Below are positions 1 to 6,715 of a stretch of DNA of 13,679 nt, one piece after another. Source of the stretch: Actinobacteria bacterium UBA5975 (GTDB lineage: Bacteria > Actinomycetota > Actinomycetes > Nanopelagicales > Nanopelagicaceae). Position 1 is the first letter of the stretch. Each line of letters opens with the position of its first letter. The translations under genes and the position numbers were made by a program. The notes below the pieces were generated by a model. It did no database searches and had not been told where the DNA came from. It saw only the letters and a program-made list of their open reading frames with translations. The stretch is taken from positions 1 to 13,679 of the forward strand of contig DJBN01000007.1 of assembly GCA_002430075.1 (NCBI GenBank), written 5' to 3'.

Positions 1-13
1 GCTCTTCCGATCT
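1..13. other. Illumina adapter remnant at contig end
   Basis: The first 13 bases, GCTCTTCCGATCT, equal the common 3' end of the Illumina TruSeq-style adapters. They join directly to coding sequence at base 14. This is almost certainly untrimmed library adapter, so bases 1-13 should not be translated or treated as genomic, and the left edge is probably a true contig end. Confidence 0.9.
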
Positions 14-595
14 GAGGCAGCTGCCGAAAGCGGAATCACAATCATCTCAGCCATCTCTCAGCTCCCTCCAGCCAGGGTTGCTCAAATGCACGGCTATGCA
101 AAGACCACTCGAGTTTTGTGGTCACCCAATATCACTCTCGGCATCAACTTCATGATCGTTGCGGCAAAGACGTTGCAACAGATCGCACCTCATGCTGACA
201 TTTCCATTCTTGAAGAACACTTTAAAGCAAAGCCCGAAATTTCAGGAACAGCTAGGAAGATCTCACAAGCCCTTAACTTGGACCCCAGTGAAGTCAAAGT
301 TATTCGCGCAGGCGGAATTATTGGAGTCCACGAAATCCTCTTTGGTTTTCCATTCCAAACTGTGCGCCTTAAGCATGAATCAATCTCGCGAGAAGCTTTT
401 GGTAATGGAGCAAAGTTCGCTCTTCAGGAATTGAGCAAGCGTGACGTAGGCTTTTACAACATGGAAGAGCTAGTCGGAAGCATCTTTGTTAATGCCAATG
501 TGCATTACACGGACGGATCTACGCCTATTGCTAAGGCTCTTACCGTACGCGATCGCGCTCGACTGCTGAAGAGGGCCATTAGCCGTAAATCGTAG
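14..595 (+). CDS. DapB-like dihydrodipicolinate reductase family protein (5' partial)
   Basis: The reading frame is open to the left edge, so the N-terminal NAD(P)-binding part is mostly missing. What remains resembles the end of the Rossmann domain and the substrate-binding C-terminal domain of 4-hydroxy-tetrahydrodipicolinate reductase (lysine/diaminopimelate pathway). There is an ESGITIISAISQLPPARV stretch, then WSPNITLGINF (family pattern apNfSiGvn), then a GVHEILFGFPFQTVRLKHES block followed by SREAFGNGAKFA, the usual DapB C-terminal signature. The catalytic loop is degenerate. Canonical enzymes have E-HH-x2-K-x-DAPSGTA, but here it reads EEHFKAKPEISGTA, so the second histidine is Phe and the DAP stretch is altered. 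This may be a paralogue acting on a different substrate and not the housekeeping DapB. The decarboxylase gene starts 43 bases downstream on the same strand, so co-transcription is possible. Confidence 0.75.
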   Translation, partial: EAAAESGITIISAISQLPPARVAQMHGYAKTTRVLWSPNITLGINFMIVAAKTLQQIAPHADISILEEHFKAKPEISGTARKISQALNLDPSEVKVIRAGGIIGVHEILFGFPFQTVRLKHESISREAFGNGAKFALQELSKRDVGFYNMEELVGSIFVNANVHYTDGSTPIAKALTVRDRARLLKRAISRKS

Positions 596-638
596 GCAGT
601 CCAAAGCGGTGACTCCTTTTCTGTGAGAAACTTCGTGA

Positions 639-1985
639 GTGCATGAATTCACACAAGAGGTAGAAGAGCTTGCGAAGGCTGTGATGACCTATAGCCTCGA
701 GCGGTTGAAATCTAATCCACCCCTTGATGGACCTCGAAGTGAGAAAGATTTATATCAAGAGCTCGGTAACACAATCACCGCTGGTGGACTTGGCGGCAGA
801 AAAACTCTCGATATCTTTACGCAGACGCTCGCTCTTGCCTGTATATCAACAGATCATCCGCGCAACTTGGCCTTTATTCCTTCAGCACCCAGCGAATATT
901 CAAACCTCTTCGACTTAGTTGTCGGCGCATCATCTCTCTACGGAGGATCATGGCAAGAAGGCGCCGGCGCTGTCTTTGCCGAAAATCAAGCGCTCAAATG
1001 GCTTATCGATATAGCGGGCTTGCCAGAAAGAGCTGGGGGAGTCTTTGTTCAAGGCGGCACAATAGGCAATCTTTCAGCCCTGGTTGTTGCTCGCGATCAA
1101 GCGCGAAAGAAGTTTCCTGATACAGCGCGCTGGGTGATTGCCTGCAGCGCAGAATCTCACTCATCTATTACATCGGCTGCGCACGTGATGGATGTAGATA
1201 TTTTGAAGATTGAAACTAATGAAGAACTACGCCTTGATGGCGCACACGTTGGGCCAGCTATTGATGACCTGCATGCAACAACTAATAGACGCGTCTTTGC
1301 AATCGTTGGAACTGCCGGCAGTACCAATCTAGGAATTGTTGATGATTTAGCAACGCTGGCAACAACTGCCAAAGAACGCGATATCTGGTTCCATGTCGAT
1401 GGCGCCTATGGGCTAGCGGGGCTCTGCGCGCCATCTGTTCGTCACCTCTTTAACGGTGTTGAAAGCGCTGATTCATTTATCGTCGACCCTCATAAATGGC
1501 TCTTTGCACCATTTGATGCATGCGCACTTGTCTATCGCAATCCAGAGCTTGCAAAAGAGACTCATACTCAACACGCTTCATACCTTGAAACTCTTCACGA
1601 CGATTCGTGGTCGCCATCTGATTATGCAATTCACTTAACTCGTCGAGTTCGTGGGCTGCCTTTCTGGTTCTCACTTGCAGCCCACGGCACCAATGCATAT
1701 GCCGAAGCAGTTGAAACCGGAATTCGTCTTGCAAAAGATTCCGCAGCATTGATCAAAGCTCACCCTAATCTCGAACTTGTCTGCCAACCCGAACTTTCAA
1801 TCGTCGCTTTTACCAGAACTGGGTGGAGCCCAGGGCAGTATCAAGAGTGGTCCGATGCGTTGCTTGAAAAACAGATCGGTTTTATTCCACCTTCCAAACA
1901 TGCAGGCGAATCCATCTTGCGCTTTGCCTTTGTTAACCCTTGGACTTCAATGGCCGATGTCCAAATGATTCTTGAGACTTTGTAA
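639..1985 (+). CDS. Group II pyridoxal-phosphate-dependent amino acid decarboxylase
   Basis: This 448-residue protein belongs to the glutamate/aromatic/diaminobutyrate decarboxylase family (fold type I PLP enzymes), which removes the alpha-carboxylate of an amino acid to give an amine. The PLP lysine is K286 in IVDPHKWLFAPFDA. The aspartate that contacts the pyridine nitrogen is D254 in FHVDGAYGLAG, and the ring-stacking histidine is likely H174 in AESHSS. GTAGSTNLGIVDDL (224-237) is the usual preceding block. The length is normal for short bacterial members. The start is GTG at 639, because TGA lies in frame just upstream at 636-638, and no strong ribosome binding site is visible. The substrate cannot be told from sequence: aromatic amino acids, glutamate and diaminobutyrate are all possible. 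It converges on the agmatinase gene with 2 bases between stop codons, which hints at amine metabolism but proves nothing. Confidence 0.9.
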   Translation: MHEFTQEVEELAKAVMTYSLERLKSNPPLDGPRSEKDLYQELGNTITAGGLGGRKTLDIFTQTLALACISTDHPRNLAFIPSAPSEYSNLFDLVVGASSLYGGSWQEGAGAVFAENQALKWLIDIAGLPERAGGVFVQGGTIGNLSALVVARDQARKKFPDTARWVIACSAESHSSITSAAHVMDVDILKIETNEELRLDGAHVGPAIDDLHATTNRRVFAIVGTAGSTNLGIVDDLATLATTAKERDIWFHVDGAYGLAGLCAPSVRHLFNGVESADSFIVDPHKWLFAPFDACALVYRNPELAKETHTQHASYLETLHDDSWSPSDYAIHLTRRVRGLPFWFSLAAHGTNAYAEAVETGIRLAKDSAALIKAHPNLELVCQPELSIVAFTRTGWSPGQYQEWSDALLEKQIGFIPPSKHAGESILRFAFVNPWTSMADVQMILETL

Positions 1986-1987
1986 CC

Positions 1988-2986
1988 TTACCGATCGAGC
2001 AGGTTCTGCTTTGGATCATAAGTAGTCCCGTTGCGGCGCTTTGCAATTGCGCTTAAAGCTTCAAGCACTACGCGATTAGCCAAGATGGCTGTGATATCGG
2101 CGCTATCAAATGCTGGTGCGACTTCTACAACATCGATACCAACAACAGGTAGCTCAAGACAGATTCGGCGCACAGCCTCTAATAATTCACGACTAGTCAT
2201 TCCACCGGGTTCAGGCGTTCCTGTGCCGGGTGCCATTCCAGGATCAACAACATCGATATCGACAGAGAGAAATACTCCATCGCAGCCATCTGTAAGCGTT
2301 GCAAAAGATTCATCGAGAACTTCTTTCATTCCGCGATGATGAATTTCAGTCATTTCATAGGATCGCATTCCTTGATCGCGCATCCACTCGAGGGTCTTGT
2401 TATCTGGCCAATATCCGCGAAGTCCAAGTTGCAAGAAGCGATCTCCGCGCACATAACCTTCATCTATTAATCGACGCATCGGCGTTCCGTGCCCTACTAA
2501 GGCACCCCATTGATCTTCACCGGTATCAGCATGTGCATCAAAGTGGACCATAGAAACTTTTCCATGGCCTAAGTGGTTTGCAATACCTGCAACGTCAGCG
2601 GAAGCAATTGAATGATCGCCGCCCAAAACAACTGCAATCGCACCAGCGCGAGAAATCTTCTCTGTTGCTTCGCGCAGTACTGCAAGGGATGCAACTAAAT
2701 CTCCGCCGGGCATTAAAAGGTCTCCAGCATCAACAACCTTAAGATCCTTTAAACCATCTGTGCGAAGAGCAAGATGTGGTCGTTCGCCATCGTGAGGCAG
2801 GTAATCGCCGCCACGAATGGCCTGTGGCCCAAACTTCGCACCTGAACGATGAGATGTTCCGCTGTCAATCGGTGCACCTACGATGATGACGTCAGCGCCC
2901 TTGTAGCTTGATGGATCATCAAGATCGCATGCTGGGATTCCAAGGAAGGTAAAAGCTGGTCCATACATATTGCCGTGGTTAGCCAT
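1988..2986 (-). CDS. speB: Agmatinase/ureohydrolase family protein
   Basis: This 332-residue protein belongs to the arginase/agmatinase superfamily of binuclear Mn (or Ni) enzymes, which hydrolyse a guanidino group to release urea. All metal ligands are visible: H125 in GGDHS, D150, H152 and D154 in HFDAHAD, and D243 and D245 in SVDIDVVDPG. H166 in GHGTPMRR and E279 in the PGTGTPEPGG region match agmatinase-type enzymes. Agmatinase (agmatine to putrescine plus urea) is the default call. Guanidinobutyrase, guanidinopropionase and guanidine hydrolase share the fold and cannot be excluded. ATG at 2986 is the first good start, with a GAGG very close to it and a TATATA-like stretch about 18 bases upstream, so the leader may be very short. 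On its 5' side is the broken dppB gene in the opposite orientation. On its 3' side the decarboxylase gene almost touches it. Confidence 0.88.
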   Translation of the reverse strand: MANHGNMYGPAFTFLGIPACDLDDPSSYKGADVIIVGAPIDSGTSHRSGAKFGPQAIRGGDYLPHDGERPHLALRTDGLKDLKVVDAGDLLMPGGDLVASLAVLREATEKISRAGAIAVVLGGDHSIASADVAGIANHLGHGKVSMVHFDAHADTGEDQWGALVGHGTPMRRLIDEGYVRGDRFLQLGLRGYWPDNKTLEWMRDQGMRSYEMTEIHHRGMKEVLDESFATLTDGCDGVFLSVDIDVVDPGMAPGTGTPEPGGMTSRELLEAVRRICLELPVVGIDVVEVAPAFDSADITAILANRVVLEALSAIAKRRNGTTYDPKQNLLDR

Positions 2987-3044
2987 GCCTCAAGGATAGG
3001 CGCTATATACGCTCTTTCTGCCTCATTGCATATTCCCATCGCAA

Positions 3045-3542
3045 TTGATTGCCATCGTGGCCATATTGGTTCTCTATCTATTTGCAGTAAAGCTGGGATG
3101 GTTTCCAATTGGTGGCTACGGAACATTTGCCCACCTTGTGCTTCCTGCAATGACTCTGGGAATTTTAGGTAGCGGTTGGTATAGCCGCGTGATGCGTTCG
3201 AGCATGATCGATGTTCTGCGACAGGATTACATCCGAACTGCCCGCGCCAAAGGAGCTCCCGAGAGTCGCGTCATCTTTGTTCATGCGCTCAAGAATGCGA
3301 TTCTTCCCATCATCTCCATGATCGGAATTGATATTGGAATCTTTATGGGCGGAGTCGTCGTCGTCGAATCTGTATTCGGCTGGCCAGGAATCGGTCAGTT
3401 GGCATGGCAAGCGATTCAGCGTGTGGACATTCCCATCATCATGGGCGTAACTCTGGTCTCGGCGATCGCCATTGTTATTGGCAATCTCATGGCAGACTTG
3501 CTGGCCCCCCTTGTCGATTCACGCATCAAAATCCGCGACTAG
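3045..3542 (+). pseudogene. dppB: DppB-type peptide ABC transporter permease, 5'-truncated
   Basis: The frame encodes about 165 residues that match only the C-terminal half of DppB/OppB-family permeases (usual length about 310-340), the membrane subunit of dipeptide/nickel/oligopeptide importers. The match begins near LYLFAVKLGWFPIGGYG and includes the EAA loop that docks on the ATPase (RTARAKGAPESRVIF, then LPIISMIG), a VVVESVFGWPGIGQLAW block, and the final helix ending in DLLAPLVDSRIKIRD. The first half, with TM1 and the periplasmic loop, is absent. The sequence upstream belongs to the agmatinase gene and its leader. The only in-frame start is TTG 3045, without a ribosome binding site. The C-terminal half looks undamaged, so the truncation may be recent or an assembly junction. 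No intact dppC, ATPase or binding-protein gene follows. Confidence 0.82.
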
Positions 3543-3605
3543 AACCCTTCGGCGCTACCCACATTGATGCGCTGGGAAGAAGGCACCCTGTAGGAATTTA
3601 TCAAA

Positions 3606-3851
3606 CTATTTTTTTAGTCCATGCGCCGCAATTGCAGCATCCCACTGCTCCCGCAGCGGGTGCTCTGATGGTCCAACTTCTGTGATTATCCGAATTAAAC
3701 GCGACATGTATTCATCGCGATTTCGATCAAGCCGAACGACTTCATCTTTACTTGGCTGAAAACTATCTAAATCACTAGCCTTTAATTGCCCAGCTCGAAC
3801 AAGCAACATTTCTAGTGCATGCACTCGCGTATTTACGACATGGAAATCCAT
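3606..3851 (-). CDS. Small hypothetical protein (81 aa)
   Basis: The protein is not confidently recognised. It is mostly charged and helical, with no membrane segment, no signal peptide and no cysteine. The opening stretch NTRVHALEMLLVRAGQL vaguely recalls the N-terminal helix of nitrile hydratase alpha subunits (RV-ALE-LLV-G), but the metal-binding cysteine motif of that family is absent, so this is not a functional call. It starts at ATG 3851 and ends at TAG 3606. A direct-repeat copy (3867-3896) lies 15 bases upstream of the start. It stands alone on the minus strand between the broken permease gene and the catabolic operon. It could be a genuine small gene or the remainder of a longer one. 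Confidence 0.45.
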   Translation of the reverse strand: MDFHVVNTRVHALEMLLVRAGQLKASDLDSFQPSKDEVVRLDRNRDEYMSRLIRIITEVGPSEHPLREQWDAAIAAHGLKK

Positions 3852-3866
3852 TCCTAGTTCCGTAAG

Positions 3867-3896
3867 GATCCTGCGCCATTTTCACTTTGAGCATAA
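3867..3896. repeat. 30-bp direct repeat, left copy
   Basis: Bases 3867-3896 match 6135-6164 at 28 of 30 positions in the same orientation. The mismatches are G/C at the ninth base and C/A at the nineteenth. A second short match, TCATGCCT, follows both copies at different spacing. The two copies bracket the three-gene catabolic cassette. Confidence 0.8.
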
Positions 3897-4042
3897 CGAC
3901 AGTCATGCCTAGTCTCTTATGGCATATCCTGGAGATGCAGCTGAGAAAACTTAGACCCAATGTCTTCTGTGGGCTCTATGAATTATCAAGAAGATGCAAT
4001 ATTCTGCAGCGTACTTTCATTCGACACAAAAAGAGGTTTTCA

Positions 4043-4927
4043 ATGGCAACTGTAGGTTTTATTGGTCTTGGCGATATGGGTCAGGTAATTATTCCAAGGC
4101 TCTTAGATGCAGGACACACAGTCGTCGGATGGAATAGATCATCAGGAAAAGAAGGAGATTTGCTCGAACTTGGGATGCAACTTGCAGAATCTCCAAGAGA
4201 TGTTGCATCTCAATGTGAATTTATATTTTCAATTGTTACTGATGGAAAGGCCGTTCGCGAGATTGCTCTGGGCGAAGATGGAATTATTCATGGAATGCAA
4301 GAGACTTCCATCTTCATGGATATGAGCACAATCTCACCAGAAGTTAGCCGCTCTGTGAATGAAGAGTTCGTTGCCGCAGGAAAAATTATGTTAGATGTAC
4401 CGATCTCTGGAAGTCCGGTGACAGTGGGGCAGGGAAAAGCATCTCTGATGGTCGGCGGTGATTCATCTGCCTATTCTCGTGTCGAACCAATCTTGCTTGA
4501 TATTGGCGCTAAATCTTCCTATATTGGACCAGCCGGTTTTGCAGTACAGACAAAGTTATCAATCAATCTTTTACTGATGGTTGAAGTCATCGCCTTTGGT
4601 GAAGCTGTTGCATTGGCAGAAAAAGGCGGTGTTGGTCGCGAGCAAGTAGTCAACGCAATCTTAAATAGCGTTGCAGCATCCCCAGTCCTGGCCTATCGCG
4701 GCCCATTCATATTGGAAGGGCAGATGCCGCTCAAGCCCTTGGCAGATGTAACGCTGCAACAGAAAGATATGACCCTTGTGCTAGAGCAGGGCCGATTACT
4801 GGGTTCAATTTTGCCTCTTGCAAGCTCGGCCAATGAGATGATGAATGCGTGCCGCGGGCTAGGAATTGATCATCACGATTTTGTTGTTGCCCACCGTGCA
4901 TACCTTCAGATGGCAGGAGTTAAGTAG
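4043..4927 (+). CDS. NAD(P)-dependent beta-hydroxyacid dehydrogenase (HIBADH/tartronate semialdehyde reductase family)
   Basis: This 294-residue protein belongs to the 3-hydroxyisobutyrate dehydrogenase / 2-hydroxy-3-oxopropionate reductase family, which oxidises a beta-hydroxyacid or reduces the matching semialdehyde. The Rossmann motif GFIGLGDMG is at residues 5-13. The substrate-binding signature DVPISGSPVTVGQGKASLMV is at 118-137, with SGS where most members have SGG. The catalytic lysine is K171 in the family position (TKLSINLLLM). A C-terminal KPLADVTLQQKDM block (231-243) is also typical. The frame is open far upstream, but ATG 4043 is the start: the glycine-rich motif begins 4 residues later and AAAGAGG lies 5-6 bases before the ATG. 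It is the first gene of an operon. Its TAG stop abuts the ATG of the cupin gene with no gap. The exact substrate is unknown. Confidence 0.88.
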   Translation: MATVGFIGLGDMGQVIIPRLLDAGHTVVGWNRSSGKEGDLLELGMQLAESPRDVASQCEFIFSIVTDGKAVREIALGEDGIIHGMQETSIFMDMSTISPEVSRSVNEEFVAAGKIMLDVPISGSPVTVGQGKASLMVGGDSSAYSRVEPILLDIGAKSSYIGPAGFAVQTKLSINLLLMVEVIAFGEAVALAEKGGVGREQVVNAILNSVAASPVLAYRGPFILEGQMPLKPLADVTLQQKDMTLVLEQGRLLGSILPLASSANEMMNACRGLGIDHHDFVVAHRAYLQMAGVK

Positions 4928-5356
4928 ATGAAGCCTGATCCCACCGATCTTGATCGTTTCGTTACCAATCTCAATAAGATCCCTATTGTCGAAGGCCTCA
5001 AGCGCGACGAGGGCTGGGTCAATATGAAGGTGCAATTTCTTATTGACAAGATGAATGCAAATTCAAAGGATTTGCTAGTCGGTTGGACGGTTCTGCCACC
5101 AGGTGCCATGCATGATAAACATCGACATTTCCATGCTGATGAATTCTGGATTGTCATCTCTGGAAGCGGCGTCATGTATACAGATGATGGCGAAGAGCCT
5201 GCCAATACCGGAGATGTTGTATTAACTCCGCGCGGAAAATGGCATGGATTTAAAAATACGACGCAGCAAGATGTAGTACTTGTGTGGGGTTGGAGCGGAG
5301 CTGGTTCTCTTGAAGATGCCGGCTATGAAGTATCGGAGGAGACTCATTTCGACTGA
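4928..5356 (+). CDS. Single-domain cupin protein
   Basis: This 142-residue protein has one small beta-barrel cupin domain. Cupin motif 1 gives candidate metal ligands H65, H67 and E72 in HDKHRHFHADEFWIVISG. Motif 2, GDVVLTPRGKWHGFKN, supplies H106, so a complete mononuclear metal site is present. Proteins of this type act as isomerases, dioxygenases or sugar-acid binding proteins, and sequence alone does not decide. The start is secure: ATG 4928 follows the previous stop directly, and AGGAG at 4915-4919 gives an 8-base spacer. It sits between a hydroxyacid dehydrogenase gene and a FAH-fold hydratase gene, so a role on the same small organic acid is likely but inferred. Confidence 0.85.
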   Translation: MKPDPTDLDRFVTNLNKIPIVEGLKRDEGWVNMKVQFLIDKMNANSKDLLVGWTVLPPGAMHDKHRHFHADEFWIVISGSGVMYTDDGEEPANTGDVVLTPRGKWHGFKNTTQQDVVLVWGWSGAGSLEDAGYEVSEETHFD

Positions 5357-6014
5357 GAATCTGATCAAGGAAGGCGTTCTTGCTCAAGAAGCTCTCTTAC
5401 GCAGCGCATCAATAGAAGGCACTTCCCAAATCGGTTGGAAATTGGGCTTCAGTAGCGCTGCTGCAAAAACTCGATTTGGGACAAGTCGCGCGTTAGTCGG
5501 ATTTCTCCTTGATAAAAAGCAGATTCCCAACAATTGCACTCTCGATATTTCGAAATGGGTTAAGCCTGTACTCGAACCTGAAATCGCCATCTACTTCGAT
5601 AAAGATGTTAATTCAGCCGAAGATCTATTTGACTCAGTTTCAGCTGTTGGCCCTGCCTATGAGTTAGCAGACCTCTTTGCAATGCATGAAAATCCACTTG
5701 ATGTTACTTCGTCAAATATCTATCAGCGCCATTTTATTCTCGGAAGCAAAAATTCAAACCTTCGGGATTTAAATCTGTCGCATCTTTCTGCCACGGTCGA
5801 TAGCCAAGATATTCCAGATGTTGAAGGATTCGTTGGCAGTATGAAGGACCTTCTCAGTGATTTTGCAATAGATCTTCAGAATTACAGTCGCAAGATTAAG
5901 GCGGGAGACTTTGTCATTACGGGCTCAATAATTCCACCGATTTTTATCGAGACCGGCAAGGGCTATTCATACACATTGGATGGATTCGAAGAACTCACAA
6001 TCAATATTTCCTAA
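5346..6014 (+). CDS. FAH-superfamily hydratase/hydrolase (2-keto-4-pentenoate hydratase-like)
   Basis: This protein of about 222 residues has the fumarylacetoacetase C-terminal / MhpD fold, which binds a divalent metal and acts on 2-oxo acids by hydration, decarboxylation or C-C cleavage. Visible marks are GWKLGFSS (family G-K-G), the metal ligands E77 and E79 in VLEPEIAIYF with E106 in PAYELADL, and a C-terminal ITGSIIPPIFIETG block. The length fits the short hydratase branch. The start is unusual. A strong GGAGGA (5335-5340) is followed five bases later by an in-frame ATT at 5346, with no ATG, GTG or TTG at that distance. Alternatives are ATG 5316 or ATG 5325, inside the cupin gene and before this ribosome site. 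The coding region overlaps the cupin gene by at least 11 bases, so the two are probably translationally coupled. It is the last gene of the operon. Confidence 0.82.
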   Translation: MSTENLIKEGVLAQEALLRSASIEGTSQIGWKLGFSSAAAKTRFGTSRALVGFLLDKKQIPNNCTLDISKWVKPVLEPEIAIYFDKDVNSAEDLFDSVSAVGPAYELADLFAMHENPLDVTSSNIYQRHFILGSKNSNLRDLNLSHLSATVDSQDIPDVEGFVGSMKDLLSDFAIDLQNYSRKIKAGDFVITGSIIPPIFIETGKGYSYTLDGFEELTINIS

Positions 6015-6162
6015 CGAGGGTGCGAATCAAACCAACCGCAGCGATGACCAGTGAGAAGAACATCATTAAACTAAATCGGGCTAGCGAAGGAAGTGAAGCG
6101 TCAACCATGAGCTCCTTGCAGATATTTTCAATCTGATCCTGCCCCATTTTCAATTTGAGCAT
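6001..6162 (-). CDS. Short single-pass membrane ORF, possibly a gene remnant
   Basis: The minus-strand frame encodes about 53 residues: a charged start (MLKLKMGQDQIENICKEL), then a helix FSLMMFFSLVIAAVGLI that could span the membrane, then a basic tail LVRKY. Its 3' end overlaps the hydratase gene by 14 bases. The right direct-repeat copy covers its beginning. Possible starts are ATG 6162, ATG 6147 or a GTG at 6186. The DASLPSLARF-hydrophobic pattern faintly recalls the start of the membrane part of DUF389 proteins, which would make this a truncated gene, but the match is too short to rely on. It may be a real small membrane protein or debris at a rearrangement boundary. Confidence 0.35.
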   Translation of the reverse strand: MLKLKMGQDQIENICKELMVDASLPSLARFSLMMFFSLVIAAVGLIRTLVRKY

Positions 6163-6164
6163 AA
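6135..6164. repeat. 30-bp direct repeat, right copy
   Basis: This is the second copy of the repeat at 3867-3896, with 28 of 30 bases identical and the same orientation. It lies about 120 bases after the end of the catabolic operon and overlaps the start of the short minus-strand membrane ORF. Confidence 0.8.
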
Positions 6165-6287
6165 ATAGTCTATAGATTTTCCTCACTCATGCCTGCAAGT
6201 GCAGGTAAATCGAGCTTAATTGAATCAAACCTCAGGATTTTCACAGACTCTTACCACTAGAATTTCAAGGTAACGATTGGAGTGGTT

Positions 6288-6713
6288 ATGCAACTGTGGA
6301 TGTGGCTTGCGCTATCTGGAATTCTCGTCGTTGTTGAGATATTAACTGTCGATCTACTTTTCGCATCTTTAGCTTTCTCCACTCTTATGGCAGCAATTGC
6401 TAATGCCTTTGGCCTCAATGGCGGTTCGCAGGGAGCCATCTTCGCTATTGCGGCAGCGCTATCACTCTTTGTCTTACGTCCTATTGCGATGAAACATCTT
6501 AAGAAGAGGCCGGCAGATTTTGCTACCAATATGGAAGCGCTTATTGGCGCATCAGCAATTGCCTTAAGTGAGATTACAGATAATTCAGGGCAGATAAAGC
6601 TCAACGGCGAAGTCTGGAGCGCTCGTAGCGAAGCTGGAGCTATTGCCACAGATGCACATCTACAAGTTGTATCCATTGACGGTGCTACCGCAGTGGTCAA
6701 GAAGAGGGGTTAA
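6288..6713 (+). CDS. nfeD: Short NfeD-like membrane protein, copy 1
   Basis: This 141-residue protein belongs to the short NfeD class, which lacks the ClpP-like protease domain. The N-terminal half is hydrophobic (about residues 4-67, two to three membrane helices, with the conserved EILTVDLLFASLAF segment). A C-terminal OB-fold of about 55 residues (EALIGASAIA to AVVKKRG) contains GQIKLNGEVWSARS, the typical NfeD strand pair. These proteins partner SPFH/stomatin proteins in the membrane, and the SPFH gene here follows directly. ATG 6288 is preferred over GTG 6282 because GGAG (6279-6282) sits 5 bases before the ATG and the paralogue at 11144 begins at the same point (MPIWMWLA against MQLWMWLA). 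It shares about 89 of 141 residues with that paralogue. Confidence 0.88.
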   Translation: MQLWMWLALSGILVVVEILTVDLLFASLAFSTLMAAIANAFGLNGGSQGAIFAIAAALSLFVLRPIAMKHLKKRPADFATNMEALIGASAIALSEITDNSGQIKLNGEVWSARSEAGAIATDAHLQVVSIDGATAVVKKRG

Positions 6714-6715
6714 TG

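Noticed and set aside
2031..2339. 102-residue plus-strand ORF inside the agmatinase gene
   Set aside because: It is a frame shadow of a gene with all catalytic residues intact, and its composition is not protein-like.
3606..3851. Calling the 81-residue ORF a nitrile hydratase subunit
   Set aside because: Only about 17 residues are similar, and the cysteine metal site that defines the family is missing.
3887..4042. 52-residue upstream extension of the dehydrogenase reading frame
   Set aside because: The Rossmann motif begins right after ATG 4043, which has a good ribosome binding site. The extension has no family match and crosses the repeat.
6235..6263. TAGAAT as a -10 box for the first nfeD operon
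   Set aside because: No convincing -35 element lies 16-18 bases upstream, and the paralogous operon does not conserve the box.
6257..6700. Long antisense ORF over nfeD copy 1, with a similar one over copy 2 (11125-11460)
   Set aside because: Both exist because the two nfeD genes are paralogues read in the same shadow frame. They have alanine/serine-rich low-complexity composition and no start signals.
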